DNA of 64,000 bases from positions 310,001-374,000 of the forward strand of contig NZ_JAPEMV010000006.1 in assembly GCF_026342355.1 (NCBI RefSeq). Reading direction: 5' to 3'. The DNA is from Streptomyces sp. NBC_00249 (lineage in GTDB: Bacteria; Actinomycetota; Actinomycetes; Streptomycetales; Streptomycetaceae). Below the pieces are notes generated by a model. It was not told where the DNA came from. It did not search any database and saw only the letters and a list, made by a program, of their open reading frames with translations. This document shows, in pieces, positions 1 through 7,577 of this stretch; positions within the stretch are counted from its first letter, which is position 1; each line of letters starts with the position of its first letter. A program made the position numbers and the translations under genes.

Positions 1-375
1 CAGACCTCCGCCGCCGAGCCGGCCTGCTCGGGGAGTCCCGGTCCCGAGATGCAGGTCACCGGTGGCACCGTGACCTGGTGTGCGCTGCCTGACGGTGGGC
101 GGCTGACCTTCAAGAACACCGGCCGCGCCTACGCCAACCTGTCGCTGGTCATCTACGAGTGCGACGGCGGCAAGGCCCCGAACGTCGACGCCGCGAAGTG
201 CGCGAAGTCGCTGAAGAGCAGCTCCGACATCATCTGGCGACAGGTGAAGTCGAAGCAGAGCGTCGACGCGGACTTCGACATTCCCAAGGGCTCCAACGCG
301 CAGGTGTGGTGGACGTCCGACACCTCCGACAAGGCCTCCGACCTCAAGCTGCTGGGGACGCCGTGGAACTCCTGA
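1..375 (+). CDS. Small exported protein, 5' end outside window (partial)
   Basis: The frame is open from the first base of the window, so the start lies upstream; the ATG at 49 is internal. The visible 124 residues have four Cys (two near the front, two in a CxxxxxxxC spacing) and alternate polar and hydrophobic residues, suggesting a small disulfide-bonded beta domain such as is common in Streptomyces exported proteins. The stop overlaps the GTG start of the next gene by 13 bases, so the two are probably translated together. No family is recognised. The linked downstream genes all encode exported proteins, so export is inferred; the signal peptide itself is not visible. Confidence 0.6.
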   Translation, partial: QTSAAEPACSGSPGPEMQVTGGTVTWCALPDGGRLTFKNTGRAYANLSLVIYECDGGKAPNVDAAKCAKSLKSSSDIIWRQVKSKQSVDADFDIPKGSNAQVWWTSDTSDKASDLKLLGTPWNS

Positions 376-959
376 CCTCATCCCGAGCGGCGCTCGCCGC
401 GCTGCTGCTGGCCACCGCCGCGCCGCTGCTGGGCGCGCCGCAGCCTGCCCTCGCCCAGCAGAACACCGTCGAGTGCGACGGCAAGTGGCACTTCGAGCCC
501 GTCGGCGATCCGGTGTTCAAGCGTGAGATCGCCGACAAGTTCACCCTGGACAACCGCAACGGCCCCGAGCCGCTGGACCGCACCGAGAAGACCAAGGAGA
601 GCCTGACCAAAACCTTCTCTCACTCGGTCAACCTGGGCTACGAGCTCTCCACCGAAGCGAGCGGTGGCTTCGGGGTGTTCTCGGCCAGCGTCAGCAGCAA
701 GTTCTCCGCCTCCTACGGCTTCGCCTTCGCTCAGGAGAACAAGGTCGAGAAGGAGACGGAGGTGCGCCTGACCGCCGGTCCCGGAGTCGGCTACACCTAC
801 TACGTCGGCATCGAAACCGTTCAGGTCACCGGCTACTACGAGCGGATCCTCAACTGCGACACGCCCACCCAGCGCTACCAGCGCATCGGCCCCGTCGTCG
901 AGGAAGCACCGCTCAAGGGCAAGGCCGTATGGACCGAGACCCTGCCGGGGTCCAAGTGA
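363..959 (+). CDS. Exported beta-rich protein of unknown function, possibly aerolysin-like
   Basis: The GTG at 363 gives a good signal peptide: a Leu/Ala-rich core followed by an Ala-Leu-Ala-Gln cleavage site about 30 residues in. A longer reading from 159 would only shadow the upstream gene. The mature protein, about 165 residues, has Cys near each end and a middle with alternating Ser/Thr, aromatic and small residues (for example FGVFSASVSSKFSASYGF). A Gly-Pro-Gly-containing stretch and a YTYYVG strand follow. This alternating pattern resembles the membrane-inserting strands of ETX/MTX2 or aerolysin-like pore formers, but the match is by eye only. It sits second in a run of five exported-protein genes. 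Confidence 0.6.
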   Translation: MELLTSSRAALAALLLATAAPLLGAPQPALAQQNTVECDGKWHFEPVGDPVFKREIADKFTLDNRNGPEPLDRTEKTKESLTKTFSHSVNLGYELSTEASGGFGVFSASVSSKFSASYGFAFAQENKVEKETEVRLTAGPGVGYTYYVGIETVQVTGYYERILNCDTPTQRYQRIGPVVEEAPLKGKAVWTETLPGSK

Positions 960-982
960 CGACCCATGAGGTGACGACAGCG

Positions 983-1450
983 ATGGACATCCAGCTTCGA
1001 GGCGGCCGTGCGGCGCGCGCGACCAGGGCAGTCGTGGCGCTGGCCGGTGCGGTGGCGCTCACGTGGGGCGTCAGCGCGGCAGCGGGTGCCGCTCCGCCGC
1101 CGGGCGGGTACCCGCCCGGCGTGCACATCCTCAACGGCAACGGCAAGGACAGCAAGCACACACCGTGCCCAGCCGGCTGGGTGTGCGTTTATGACGGCGT
1201 GGATTACAAGTTCGGGGCGCTCGCCGTCCTGCCGGGCACCGAGGTCTCCGACGTCGAGCAGATCAAGCTCCCTGACGGCGGCACCTTCACCGGAGACGAC
1301 GGGATCTCCGCGTGGGTGAACAACTCGCCCGTCCGCTACTGCTGGTACGACAAGAAGGGGTTCGTCGGCACGTCCCACGAGATGGCGCCCTCCGGTAAGG
1401 ACCGCCAAGTCTCGCCCAGTGACGGCCTGAAGTCCTTCAGGCCCTGCTGA
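983..1450 (+). CDS. Exported peptidase-inhibitor I36-like protein
   Basis: The ATG at 983 has a GAGGTG ribosome site about nine bases upstream; an in-frame GTG at 971 is possible. An N-terminal basic stretch and Ala/Val-rich core form a signal peptide ending near AAAGAAP. The mature part starts with CPAGWVCVYDG, the typical opening of the peptidase inhibitor family I36 (a beta/gamma-crystallin-like fold found in Streptomyces SMI-type inhibitors), and has a second Cys pair, one of them the last residue. Only one clear Greek-key-like unit plus a degenerate second one is visible. Inhibitor activity is inferred from the family; a structural role is equally possible. Confidence 0.65.
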   Translation: MDIQLRGGRAARATRAVVALAGAVALTWGVSAAAGAAPPPGGYPPGVHILNGNGKDSKHTPCPAGWVCVYDGVDYKFGALAVLPGTEVSDVEQIKLPDGGTFTGDDGISAWVNNSPVRYCWYDKKGFVGTSHEMAPSGKDRQVSPSDGLKSFRPC

Positions 1451-1488
1451 CCTCTCGTGTCCCCTCTTCAACCCCGGAAGGAACGCCA

Positions 1489-1950
1489 GTGAGCTTCCCC
1501 CTCAAGCGCAGCGCGGCAGCGGTTGCCACCGCCGTACTCGGCGTGGTGCTTGCCGCGACCGGCGGCCAGGCCCATGCCTCTCTGACCACCACGGCGCAGG
1601 CCGCTCCCCGCGCCTCCGCCCTCGGCGACTCCACCTCCCAGGTGGACCGACTCTGGGCCCTCGAAGGCGACGAGCAGACGGTCAAGGCCGGCCAGCAGGT
1701 GCCCGTACGGCTCAAGGTCCGGGCGGTCAACGCCAACCACAAGCCCGTCGAAGGCGCCACCATCACCTTCTCCACCCCCGGGCCCGGCCTGAAGTTCCCC
1801 AACGGGGACGACGACACCACCGTCACCACCGACAAGGACGGCTACGCCACCGCGCCGGTCCTCAAGGCCACCGGCCAGCCGGGCGCCGACCTGGTCACCG
1901 CCCATGCGGGCAGCAAGGCGCAGGTCGCCTTCGAGATCACCATCAGCTGA
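1489..1950 (+). CDS. Exported protein with one bacterial Ig-like domain
   Basis: GTG start at 1489 with GGAAGG upstream. A signal peptide (LKRSAAAVATAVLGVVLAA, cleavage near GGQAHA) is followed by about 120 residues. The second half reads like a Big-1/invasin-type Ig fold: a QQVPVRLKVRAVN strand, then PVEGATITFSTPGPG, a TDKDGYATAPVLKA stretch and a final AQVAFEITIS strand. Such domains provide extracellular protein or surface contacts and have no catalytic residues. It follows the I36-like gene by 38 bases and precedes the next exported protein by 23, so one mRNA is likely. Confidence 0.65.
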   Translation: MSFPLKRSAAAVATAVLGVVLAATGGQAHASLTTTAQAAPRASALGDSTSQVDRLWALEGDEQTVKAGQQVPVRLKVRAVNANHKPVEGATITFSTPGPGLKFPNGDDDTTVTTDKDGYATAPVLKATGQPGADLVTAHAGSKAQVAFEITIS

Positions 1951-1973
1951 CGAGAACTCGGAGAACATCCCCC

Positions 1974-2294
1974 ATGAGCATCACGCCTGCTCGCCCGCCC
2001 CGGCGCTACCGCCGGGCCGCGGTCGCCGTGACGGCCGCTGTCCTGCTGACCGGCGCGGGTGCCGTGGCGGTCGCTTCCGCCACGCCGACTCCCGCACCAA
2101 AGGCGGAGAGCACCGCCACCCAGGTGGCCAATCCCCGCTGGGAGTACCGCTGGGCGCTCGCCCAGCCTGGCGGCAAGAACGTCGGCGACCTCGAAAAGCT
2201 CGGCAAGGAGGGCTGGGAGGCGGTCGCCCCGGTCAACGCATACACGGGCGACCGATGGAACTTCCTCCTCAAGCGTCAGCTGACCGACCAGTAG
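1974..2294 (+). CDS. Small exported DUF4177-like protein
   Basis: ATG start. The first 45 residues form a twin-Arg-containing signal sequence (RRYRRAAVAV plus an Ala/Val/Leu core). The remaining 60 residues carry the pattern of DUF4177-like domains: a Trp-Glu-Tyr strand, a helix around LEKLGKEGWEAV, and a final strand ending in LLKRQ. The molecular role of this domain is unknown. It is last in the five-gene exported-protein run; no obvious hairpin follows in the 170 bases before the convergent gene. Confidence 0.6.
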   Translation: MSITPARPPRRYRRAAVAVTAAVLLTGAGAVAVASATPTPAPKAESTATQVANPRWEYRWALAQPGGKNVGDLEKLGKEGWEAVAPVNAYTGDRWNFLLKRQLTDQ

Positions 2295-2466
2295 CTCCTC
2301 GACAGGCGATGCGCCGGGCCGGCCGGCCTGCATGCCCGTGCTGGCCCTTCGGTCCGGCGGACGCGCATTGGGTTGTTGCGAGCGTGGCCTCGTCACCCCA
2401 CGTCGCGGAAGGACGAGTGGCGACCCGCCAGCCTGGTGGGCCGCCTGAGGTGGGCAGGAGCCCACG

Positions 2467-3168
2467 TCAGGCACGTCCGCCGAGTCCCGGGAGCAGCGAT
2501 CGAAGTCGGTCGATTCCCGCGCTCGTTCCTGCCCGAGCTCGTGCCCGCCGTTCACCGAACGCTCGCCCAGTGTCCGTATGGGGCTTGGTGAAGTAGTCCG
2601 GGTCCTTCGGGCGGGCTGCGTCATGACGGGTGGGACGGGGGGCTGGTTCCAGGTGGGGTATGTACTTGGAGCAGTGGATGTAGGCCTCCTCGACGGTGAG
2701 GCGGACCCATATTTCGGGACTGCGCCCGGGCGCGATGTCGGTGGGCAGGCCGGGGTGGATGTGGCGTAGGTCCGTGTCTCGGTAGAGATGGGCCACGCCG
2801 TTGACGTGAAGCCCTACGTGATGGTGGGTGAAGTCCACGAAGAGCATGCCGAGGTGGGGGTTCTCGGTCATGTTGCCCGCGCTGGCGAGCACGCCGTTCC
2901 CCCGGAATTCGGGGTAGGCGAGCGTGTGGTCGTCGATCACGTGGACAAATCCCGGGGGTCCGGCCCGGAAGCTGGCATCGCACTCCCCGTGGGAGTCGGC
3001 CGTGGCCAGGAAGACCATGGCCTGGCGGCCTATGAAGTCCCGCATCTCGGGCGTGAGGTGGGGACGTACCTGTTGGTCGTAGAACCGGGCGGCGCGGTCG
3101 GTGGTGCCCAGTTGTTGTTGCAGCTGGTGTTCACCTGCTGATCCGAAAGGCGGCGGAGGCAAGGTCAC
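2467..3168 (-). CDS. Pyridoxamine 5'-phosphate oxidase-fold flavoprotein
   Basis: GTG start with GGAGAA seven bases upstream. The protein (233 residues) has the split-barrel flavin-binding core: MVFLATADSHGECDAS, GPPGFVHVIDDHTLAYPEF, then GNMTENPHLGMLFVDF, all typical of the FMN-binding PNPOx-like group rather than the vitamin B6 enzyme. The last 45 residues are basic and low-complexity. It lies 36 bases after the flavohemoglobin-like reductase gene on the same strand. PNPOx-like domains are sometimes fused to ferredoxin-reductase modules, so a shared redox role is reasonable. The substrate is unknown. Confidence 0.85.
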   Translation of the reverse strand: MTLPPPPFGSAGEHQLQQQLGTTDRAARFYDQQVRPHLTPEMRDFIGRQAMVFLATADSHGECDASFRAGPPGFVHVIDDHTLAYPEFRGNGVLASAGNMTENPHLGMLFVDFTHHHVGLHVNGVAHLYRDTDLRHIHPGLPTDIAPGRSPEIWVRLTVEEAYIHCSKYIPHLEPAPRPTRHDAARPKDPDYFTKPHTDTGRAFGERRARARAGTSAGIDRLRSLLPGLGGRA

Positions 3169-3204
3169 GAGGGGTTCTCCTGGCAGGGCGGATGAGGGGG
3201 CGGC

Positions 3205-4446
3205 TCAGGGAGTGGACAGGACGGGAGTCTCGAACGGGTCGTGATGGATGCGTTCGGGCAGAGTGCCGCCCAGGGTGAGGGTCTCGCCGGCGGAGACGAC
3301 CATCTGAACCGGGCCGCTGAGAAAGACGTCGTGCTGGTACCACGGCCCGTACTCGGCCAGTACTTCCGGCAGGGAACCCCGGATCCCGGGGATGTGCTCA
3401 TGGGAGACTGCGCCCCTGATGGTCAGCCAGTGGTGCCGTTGGGACATCCGGAGCATGTCGTCGACCCCGTACAGCTCGTCACCGGTGCGGGCGCCGAGGA
3501 ACAGGTCCACCTGATGGCGCCCCCCTCGACGGGCGACCTCTTCAATGAGTGCGCGGATCGGGGCGAGACCGGTGCCCCCGGCCACGAAGAGCAGTTCGCG
3601 GTGGACGGCCGCGTCCAGGACCATGTCGCCCATCGGGGGCCCCAGCCGGAGTTCATCGCCCACCACCGCTCGGTGCACCAGTGCCTCGCTGACCGATCCG
3701 CCGGGAACTGCGCGCACGTGAAAGGTGAGCGTGCCGTCCTCACGAGGCGCATTGGCGGCGGAGTAATAGCGCCACTGCTTCGGCCACCACGGGGTCTCGA
3801 CGCTCACGTACTGTCCGGCGGAGTACTCGTACGGCATGTCGGGACGTACGGTGATTTCGGCGATGCCGTGTCCGCGCGGGACCCGGTGCACGACCGTGGC
3901 GGGCCACACGGCGGGCCGCACCGCCGCGTCCTGCTCGGCCGCGCTGATCATGACCCCTGCGACCGTGCCGTACGCCTTGGTCCAAGCGGCGGCGATGTCC
4001 GTGGTCCACGCGGGGCCGGCGTAGCGGGCCAGAGAGGCGAGGAGGCACTCGCCCACGGCCGGGAAGTGCGCGGCGAGGGTGCCGAACTTACGGTGATCGC
4101 GTCCGAGGTGACCGCAGAAGCGGACCAGGCTCCCGGGGTCGTCGACGAGGTCCACGATGCGCAACAGCGCGCGCAGAAGGCGACCGCGCTGAGCATCCAT
4201 CCCTGGCGGGAACATCGGACGGACCTCGGGATGGCGAGCGAACAGGATGGCGTAGAAGTAGACCGTCATCTCCCCTGCAAGGGGCTCTACCACCGACAGG
4301 GATGCCCTTATGAGGTCTATCTCGTGATCCGACAAAGCCGCCTCGACGGGCTCCGGCTCTCCGGTGCCTACGACCGGGGCGGGTACCGGGACTTCCGGAG
4401 ACGGGAGGGCGGAGGTGTTGCCTGGGCGGCTGATCCAGAACCTCAA
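3205..4446 (-). CDS. Flavohemoglobin-like protein (globin plus FAD/NAD(P)H reductase)
   Basis: The globin domain comes first, with FYAILFARHPEVRPMF in the B/C helix region and LGRDHRKFG carrying the proximal His. It is followed by a ferredoxin-reductase FAD domain (RYYSAANAP) and an NAD(P)H domain with GGTGLAP. The order matches Hmp-type nitric-oxide dioxygenases and Streptomyces flavohemoglobins. The start is unsure. A TTG at 4446 has a GGGGGAG site and gives 413 residues, close to family length. In-frame ATG 4536 and TTG 4587 add residues without homology. The neighbouring PNPOx-fold gene and flavin content suggest a role in nitrosative or redox stress. Confidence 0.85.
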   Translation of the reverse strand: MRFWISRPGNTSALPSPEVPVPAPVVGTGEPEPVEAALSDHEIDLIRASLSVVEPLAGEMTVYFYAILFARHPEVRPMFPPGMDAQRGRLLRALLRIVDLVDDPGSLVRFCGHLGRDHRKFGTLAAHFPAVGECLLASLARYAGPAWTTDIAAAWTKAYGTVAGVMISAAEQDAAVRPAVWPATVVHRVPRGHGIAEITVRPDMPYEYSAGQYVSVETPWWPKQWRYYSAANAPREDGTLTFHVRAVPGGSVSEALVHRAVVGDELRLGPPMGDMVLDAAVHRELLFVAGGTGLAPIRALIEEVARRGGRHQVDLFLGARTGDELYGVDDMLRMSQRHHWLTIRGAVSHEHIPGIRGSLPEVLAEYGPWYQHDVFLSGPVQMVVSAGETLTLGGTLPERIHHDPFETPVLSTP

Positions 4447-4690
4447 GGGACCAGCACTCCCCCATCTGCCCTTCGACTGAATCTCGGTCCAACGGGAGTG
4501 GCATGGGAGTCGAATCGGGCGGTCATGAGTCCTCATTTGGGGTACGGGGTCAAAGAAACGGATGAAGAACTTCCGGATTTGATGCAATCCTCATTGCGGA
4601 TCACGTAGCGGGGGAATGGGTGTATCCACTGGACGTCGCGACAAGAGCTTGTTTGATTGCCCCGGACCGACCTGATGGATCCGCAGGTCA

Positions 4691-7576
4691 TCACAGCTGG
4701 CGGCGGACCAGGTCGTGGAACAGACCGGTCGTGTCGGCGAGCAGTGCGGCGGGTGGGCCCTGCTGGACGATGCGGCCGTCCGACATCACGATCACCCGGT
4801 CGGCGTCCATGATCGTGGACAGCCGGTGGGCGATCACGATGCGGGTGGCGCGCAGGGAGCGGGTGGATTGGATGACCACGCGCTGGGCTTCGTTGTCCAG
4901 CGCGCTGGTGGCCTCGTCGAAGAACAGGATGCGTGGCTTGCGGACGAGGGCCTGGGCGATCATCAGCCGCTGGCGCTGGCCGCCTGAGACCGTGGTGCCG
5001 CCGTCGGACAGCATCGTGTGCATGCCCATCGGCATGGCCTTGATGTCCTCTGCCAGGCCCGCCATCGCGGCGGCTTCCCACGCCTCCTCCAGCGAGAACA
5101 CCGCGGCGCCGCAGATGCATTCGAGGATCGAGCCGCTGATGGGCTGGGCGTTCTGCAGGACGACGCCGCACTGGCGGCGCACGGCCGCCCGGTCGAGCGC
5201 CGCCAGGTCCTGGCCGTCGTACAGCACGCTGCCTCCAGAGGGCTTGTCGAAGCCGATGAGGAGCCGCAGCAGCGTCGACTTGCCGCAGCCGCTGGCCCCG
5301 ACGATCGCGACGAACTCGCCCTGCCGGACTTGGAAGCTGGCGTCGTCCAGGACCAGCGGGCCGTCCTCGCTGTAGCGGTAGGACAGGTTCTTGGCCTCGA
5401 TGGCGCCGGTCAGCCGGCCCGGTCGGGTGCTGGAGCGGGCCACCTCGGGGACCTCCCGCAGGAGGGGCTTGACCTGCTCGAACATCGGCAGCACCGCGGC
5501 AGCCGATATGAGCGCGCCGGTCAGCTGCGTGACCGAGGACAGCAGCATCGTCAGAGCGGTGCTGAAGGTGAGGAACTCGCTGGCGGACATGGCGCCACGG
5601 GCCGGTCCGGCCAGCAGCACGAACATCACCAGCGTGCACAGCGGCAGGTAGACCGCGCCCAGCACCGTGATGACGTTCTGGATCCGGCCGATGCGCTGCT
5701 GCAGCTCGCGGGTACGGGCGAACTCCCGCGCCCAGGCGGCGTAGGCGAAGCTCTCGGCCGCGGCGACGCGCAGCTTGGGCAGCCCGCGCAAGGTCTGGAA
5801 GGCCTGGTTGTTGAGCTGGTTGCTGAGCTTGATCAGCTGGCGCTGGTAGCGCAACTGCCACAGCCCCAGGCCCAGGAAGACCGCCGCGATGACGATCAGC
5901 ATGGCGACGGCGGCCATCGCCAGCGGGACGCTGTAGACGAGCAGCAGCACGAGGTTCATCGTGCCCACCGCGCCCGCCTGTACGGAGACCGGGCCGATAC
6001 CGGACAGCACGCGGCGGATGGCGCTGATGCCCATGGCCGCACTGGCCAGTTCGCCGGTGGAGCGGCCGGCGAAGAACTTCGTCGGAAGCCGCAGCAGCCG
6101 GTCCCACACGGCGGGCTGCAGGGTGGCCTCGATGCGGCCCTCCATGCGCAGGATGGAAATGTTCTGCAGCAGCATGAAGGCGGCCGAGACGACGCCGGTC
6201 GCGATGAGTGCCAGGGCCGTCTGCACGATGAGGCCGTTCTCGGCATCGGGTACGTACTGGCCGAGCACCTGGCCGGTGGCGATGGGCACCAGAGCGCCCA
6301 GGACCACCGCGACCAGCCCGCCCAGGATGAGGCTGCGCAGCTCGGGGAGTGTGCCGCGGACGCTGAAGCGGAGCAGCCCCGGCAGGCCCACCCGCCCGTC
6401 GGGGAGCGGGCGGTAGAACATGACCGCGCGCGGTTCGAAGGCGGCTCCGTCGCCCTTGCCGATGCGCTCCCGTGTGCCGGTGGCCGGGTCGACCGCCTCG
6501 TAGCGGCCACGCCGCCACAGCAGGGCGACCGGCGTCCCGTCCTTCTCACGCAGGCCCACCAGGGGGCCGCTGTTCTCCCGCCACCAGGGCCCGCTGAGCC
6601 TGACCGTACGGGTGCGGATCCGCGAGGCGAGCGCGATGCGCTCGACGGGGTCGATCCGCTCCGAAGGAGTACTCGCCTCGCCCGGATCGGACAGCGTGAT
6701 GCGGGCCTCGTGGGCGACCAGGCGGCACACGGCGAAGGTCGCGTCGACGCTCGCGCTCCGGTGGGAACGGCCGCCGGAGCGGTCGATGGAGGCCAGCAAC
6801 GCCCGGTCCGCCTGGGTATGGGCGGCCTGACCGGCCTCGATACCGGCCGCCGTACGGTCCTCGTGGAGGCGTTCGAGTCGCTCGATCCAGCGGTCCAGGG
6901 CGTAGAGCAGCCGGTACTGCTGGTCGACCATGCCCTGCCACATCGCCGCGTCGACGAGGAGGGTCCCCACCGCCTCCGTCTCGTACGCGGCTCCGTACTG
7001 GACGGCGCCGGGGGCGATCTGCATCCACAGGATGTCGTCGTCGGCTCCGCCCTGCCCGGTGGTGGCGCGGCCGTCCAGCGGCGCCTGGTAGAGGATGCGC
7101 AGGCCGCGGCCGATGCCGCGCGCGAAGGCGTCGTCGAGGGGGCTCAGTTGTGCAGCGGGGGCGCCGTACGCCGCGCCGTACGCCCCTTGGTCGGCCCACC
7201 ACTGCTGGAGAGGGGCGCCGTACTCCGGGCCGGGCAGCTCCCGCAGCTCGATGCGGCGCAGCCGGCACCCTTGCAGGGGGCGGCCGACCAGGGTGTGCTC
7301 AGGGCCCTCGGCCGGGCCCAGCAGTAGGGTGCCCGCCTCCAGCCTGCCCAGGAAGTGCCAGTGCCCGGCCTGCGCCGCGTCGACGGCGAAGAGGTCCAGC
7401 TCGCCCTGCACGACGAGCCACAGCACGAGCGGCCCCTCCAGCGACAGGCTGCGCAGGCCCGTGCAGTCGACGGTCGCGCCGAGTCCGCCCATGGCTGCGA
7501 CGACCGCTTCGGCGTCCTGGCCCGGGGCCCGGCCCGGGTGTGCGGCGGTGACCACGGCGTGGTGCGGGTACGTCAC
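4691..7576 (-). CDS. NHLM-type peptide exporter, ABC permease/ATPase without peptidase
   Basis: This 961-residue protein has a long N-terminal region with no peptidase motifs (residues 1 to about 400). An ABC membrane domain with about six hydrophobic spans and a C-terminal ATPase follow: Walker A GASGCGKST, signature VSGGQRQRL, Walker B RILFFDEATSALD. This layout matches the ATP-binding partner of the NHLM bacteriocin export systems, which pairs with a peptidase-bearing ABC protein. The GTG start is one base after the stop of that partner gene, with its ribosome site inside the partner. It is probably the second half of a heterodimeric exporter for the GG-leader peptide encoded at 10760-10999. 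Confidence 0.88.
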   Translation of the reverse strand: MTYPHHAVVTAAHPGRAPGQDAEAVVAAMGGLGATVDCTGLRSLSLEGPLVLWLVVQGELDLFAVDAAQAGHWHFLGRLEAGTLLLGPAEGPEHTLVGRPLQGCRLRRIELRELPGPEYGAPLQQWWADQGAYGAAYGAPAAQLSPLDDAFARGIGRGLRILYQAPLDGRATTGQGGADDDILWMQIAPGAVQYGAAYETEAVGTLLVDAAMWQGMVDQQYRLLYALDRWIERLERLHEDRTAAGIEAGQAAHTQADRALLASIDRSGGRSHRSASVDATFAVCRLVAHEARITLSDPGEASTPSERIDPVERIALASRIRTRTVRLSGPWWRENSGPLVGLREKDGTPVALLWRRGRYEAVDPATGTRERIGKGDGAAFEPRAVMFYRPLPDGRVGLPGLLRFSVRGTLPELRSLILGGLVAVVLGALVPIATGQVLGQYVPDAENGLIVQTALALIATGVVSAAFMLLQNISILRMEGRIEATLQPAVWDRLLRLPTKFFAGRSTGELASAAMGISAIRRVLSGIGPVSVQAGAVGTMNLVLLLVYSVPLAMAAVAMLIVIAAVFLGLGLWQLRYQRQLIKLSNQLNNQAFQTLRGLPKLRVAAAESFAYAAWAREFARTRELQQRIGRIQNVITVLGAVYLPLCTLVMFVLLAGPARGAMSASEFLTFSTALTMLLSSVTQLTGALISAAAVLPMFEQVKPLLREVPEVARSSTRPGRLTGAIEAKNLSYRYSEDGPLVLDDASFQVRQGEFVAIVGASGCGKSTLLRLLIGFDKPSGGSVLYDGQDLAALDRAAVRRQCGVVLQNAQPISGSILECICGAAVFSLEEAWEAAAMAGLAEDIKAMPMGMHTMLSDGGTTVSGGQRQRLMIAQALVRKPRILFFDEATSALDNEAQRVVIQSTRSLRATRIVIAHRLSTIMDADRVIVMSDGRIVQQGPPAALLADTTGLFHDLVRRQL

Positions 7577-7577
7577 C

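Noticed and set aside
49..375. ATG at 49 as the start of the first gene
   Set aside because: The frame is open to the left edge with protein-like sequence including a Cys, and there is no ribosome site before 49; the gene most likely begins outside the window.
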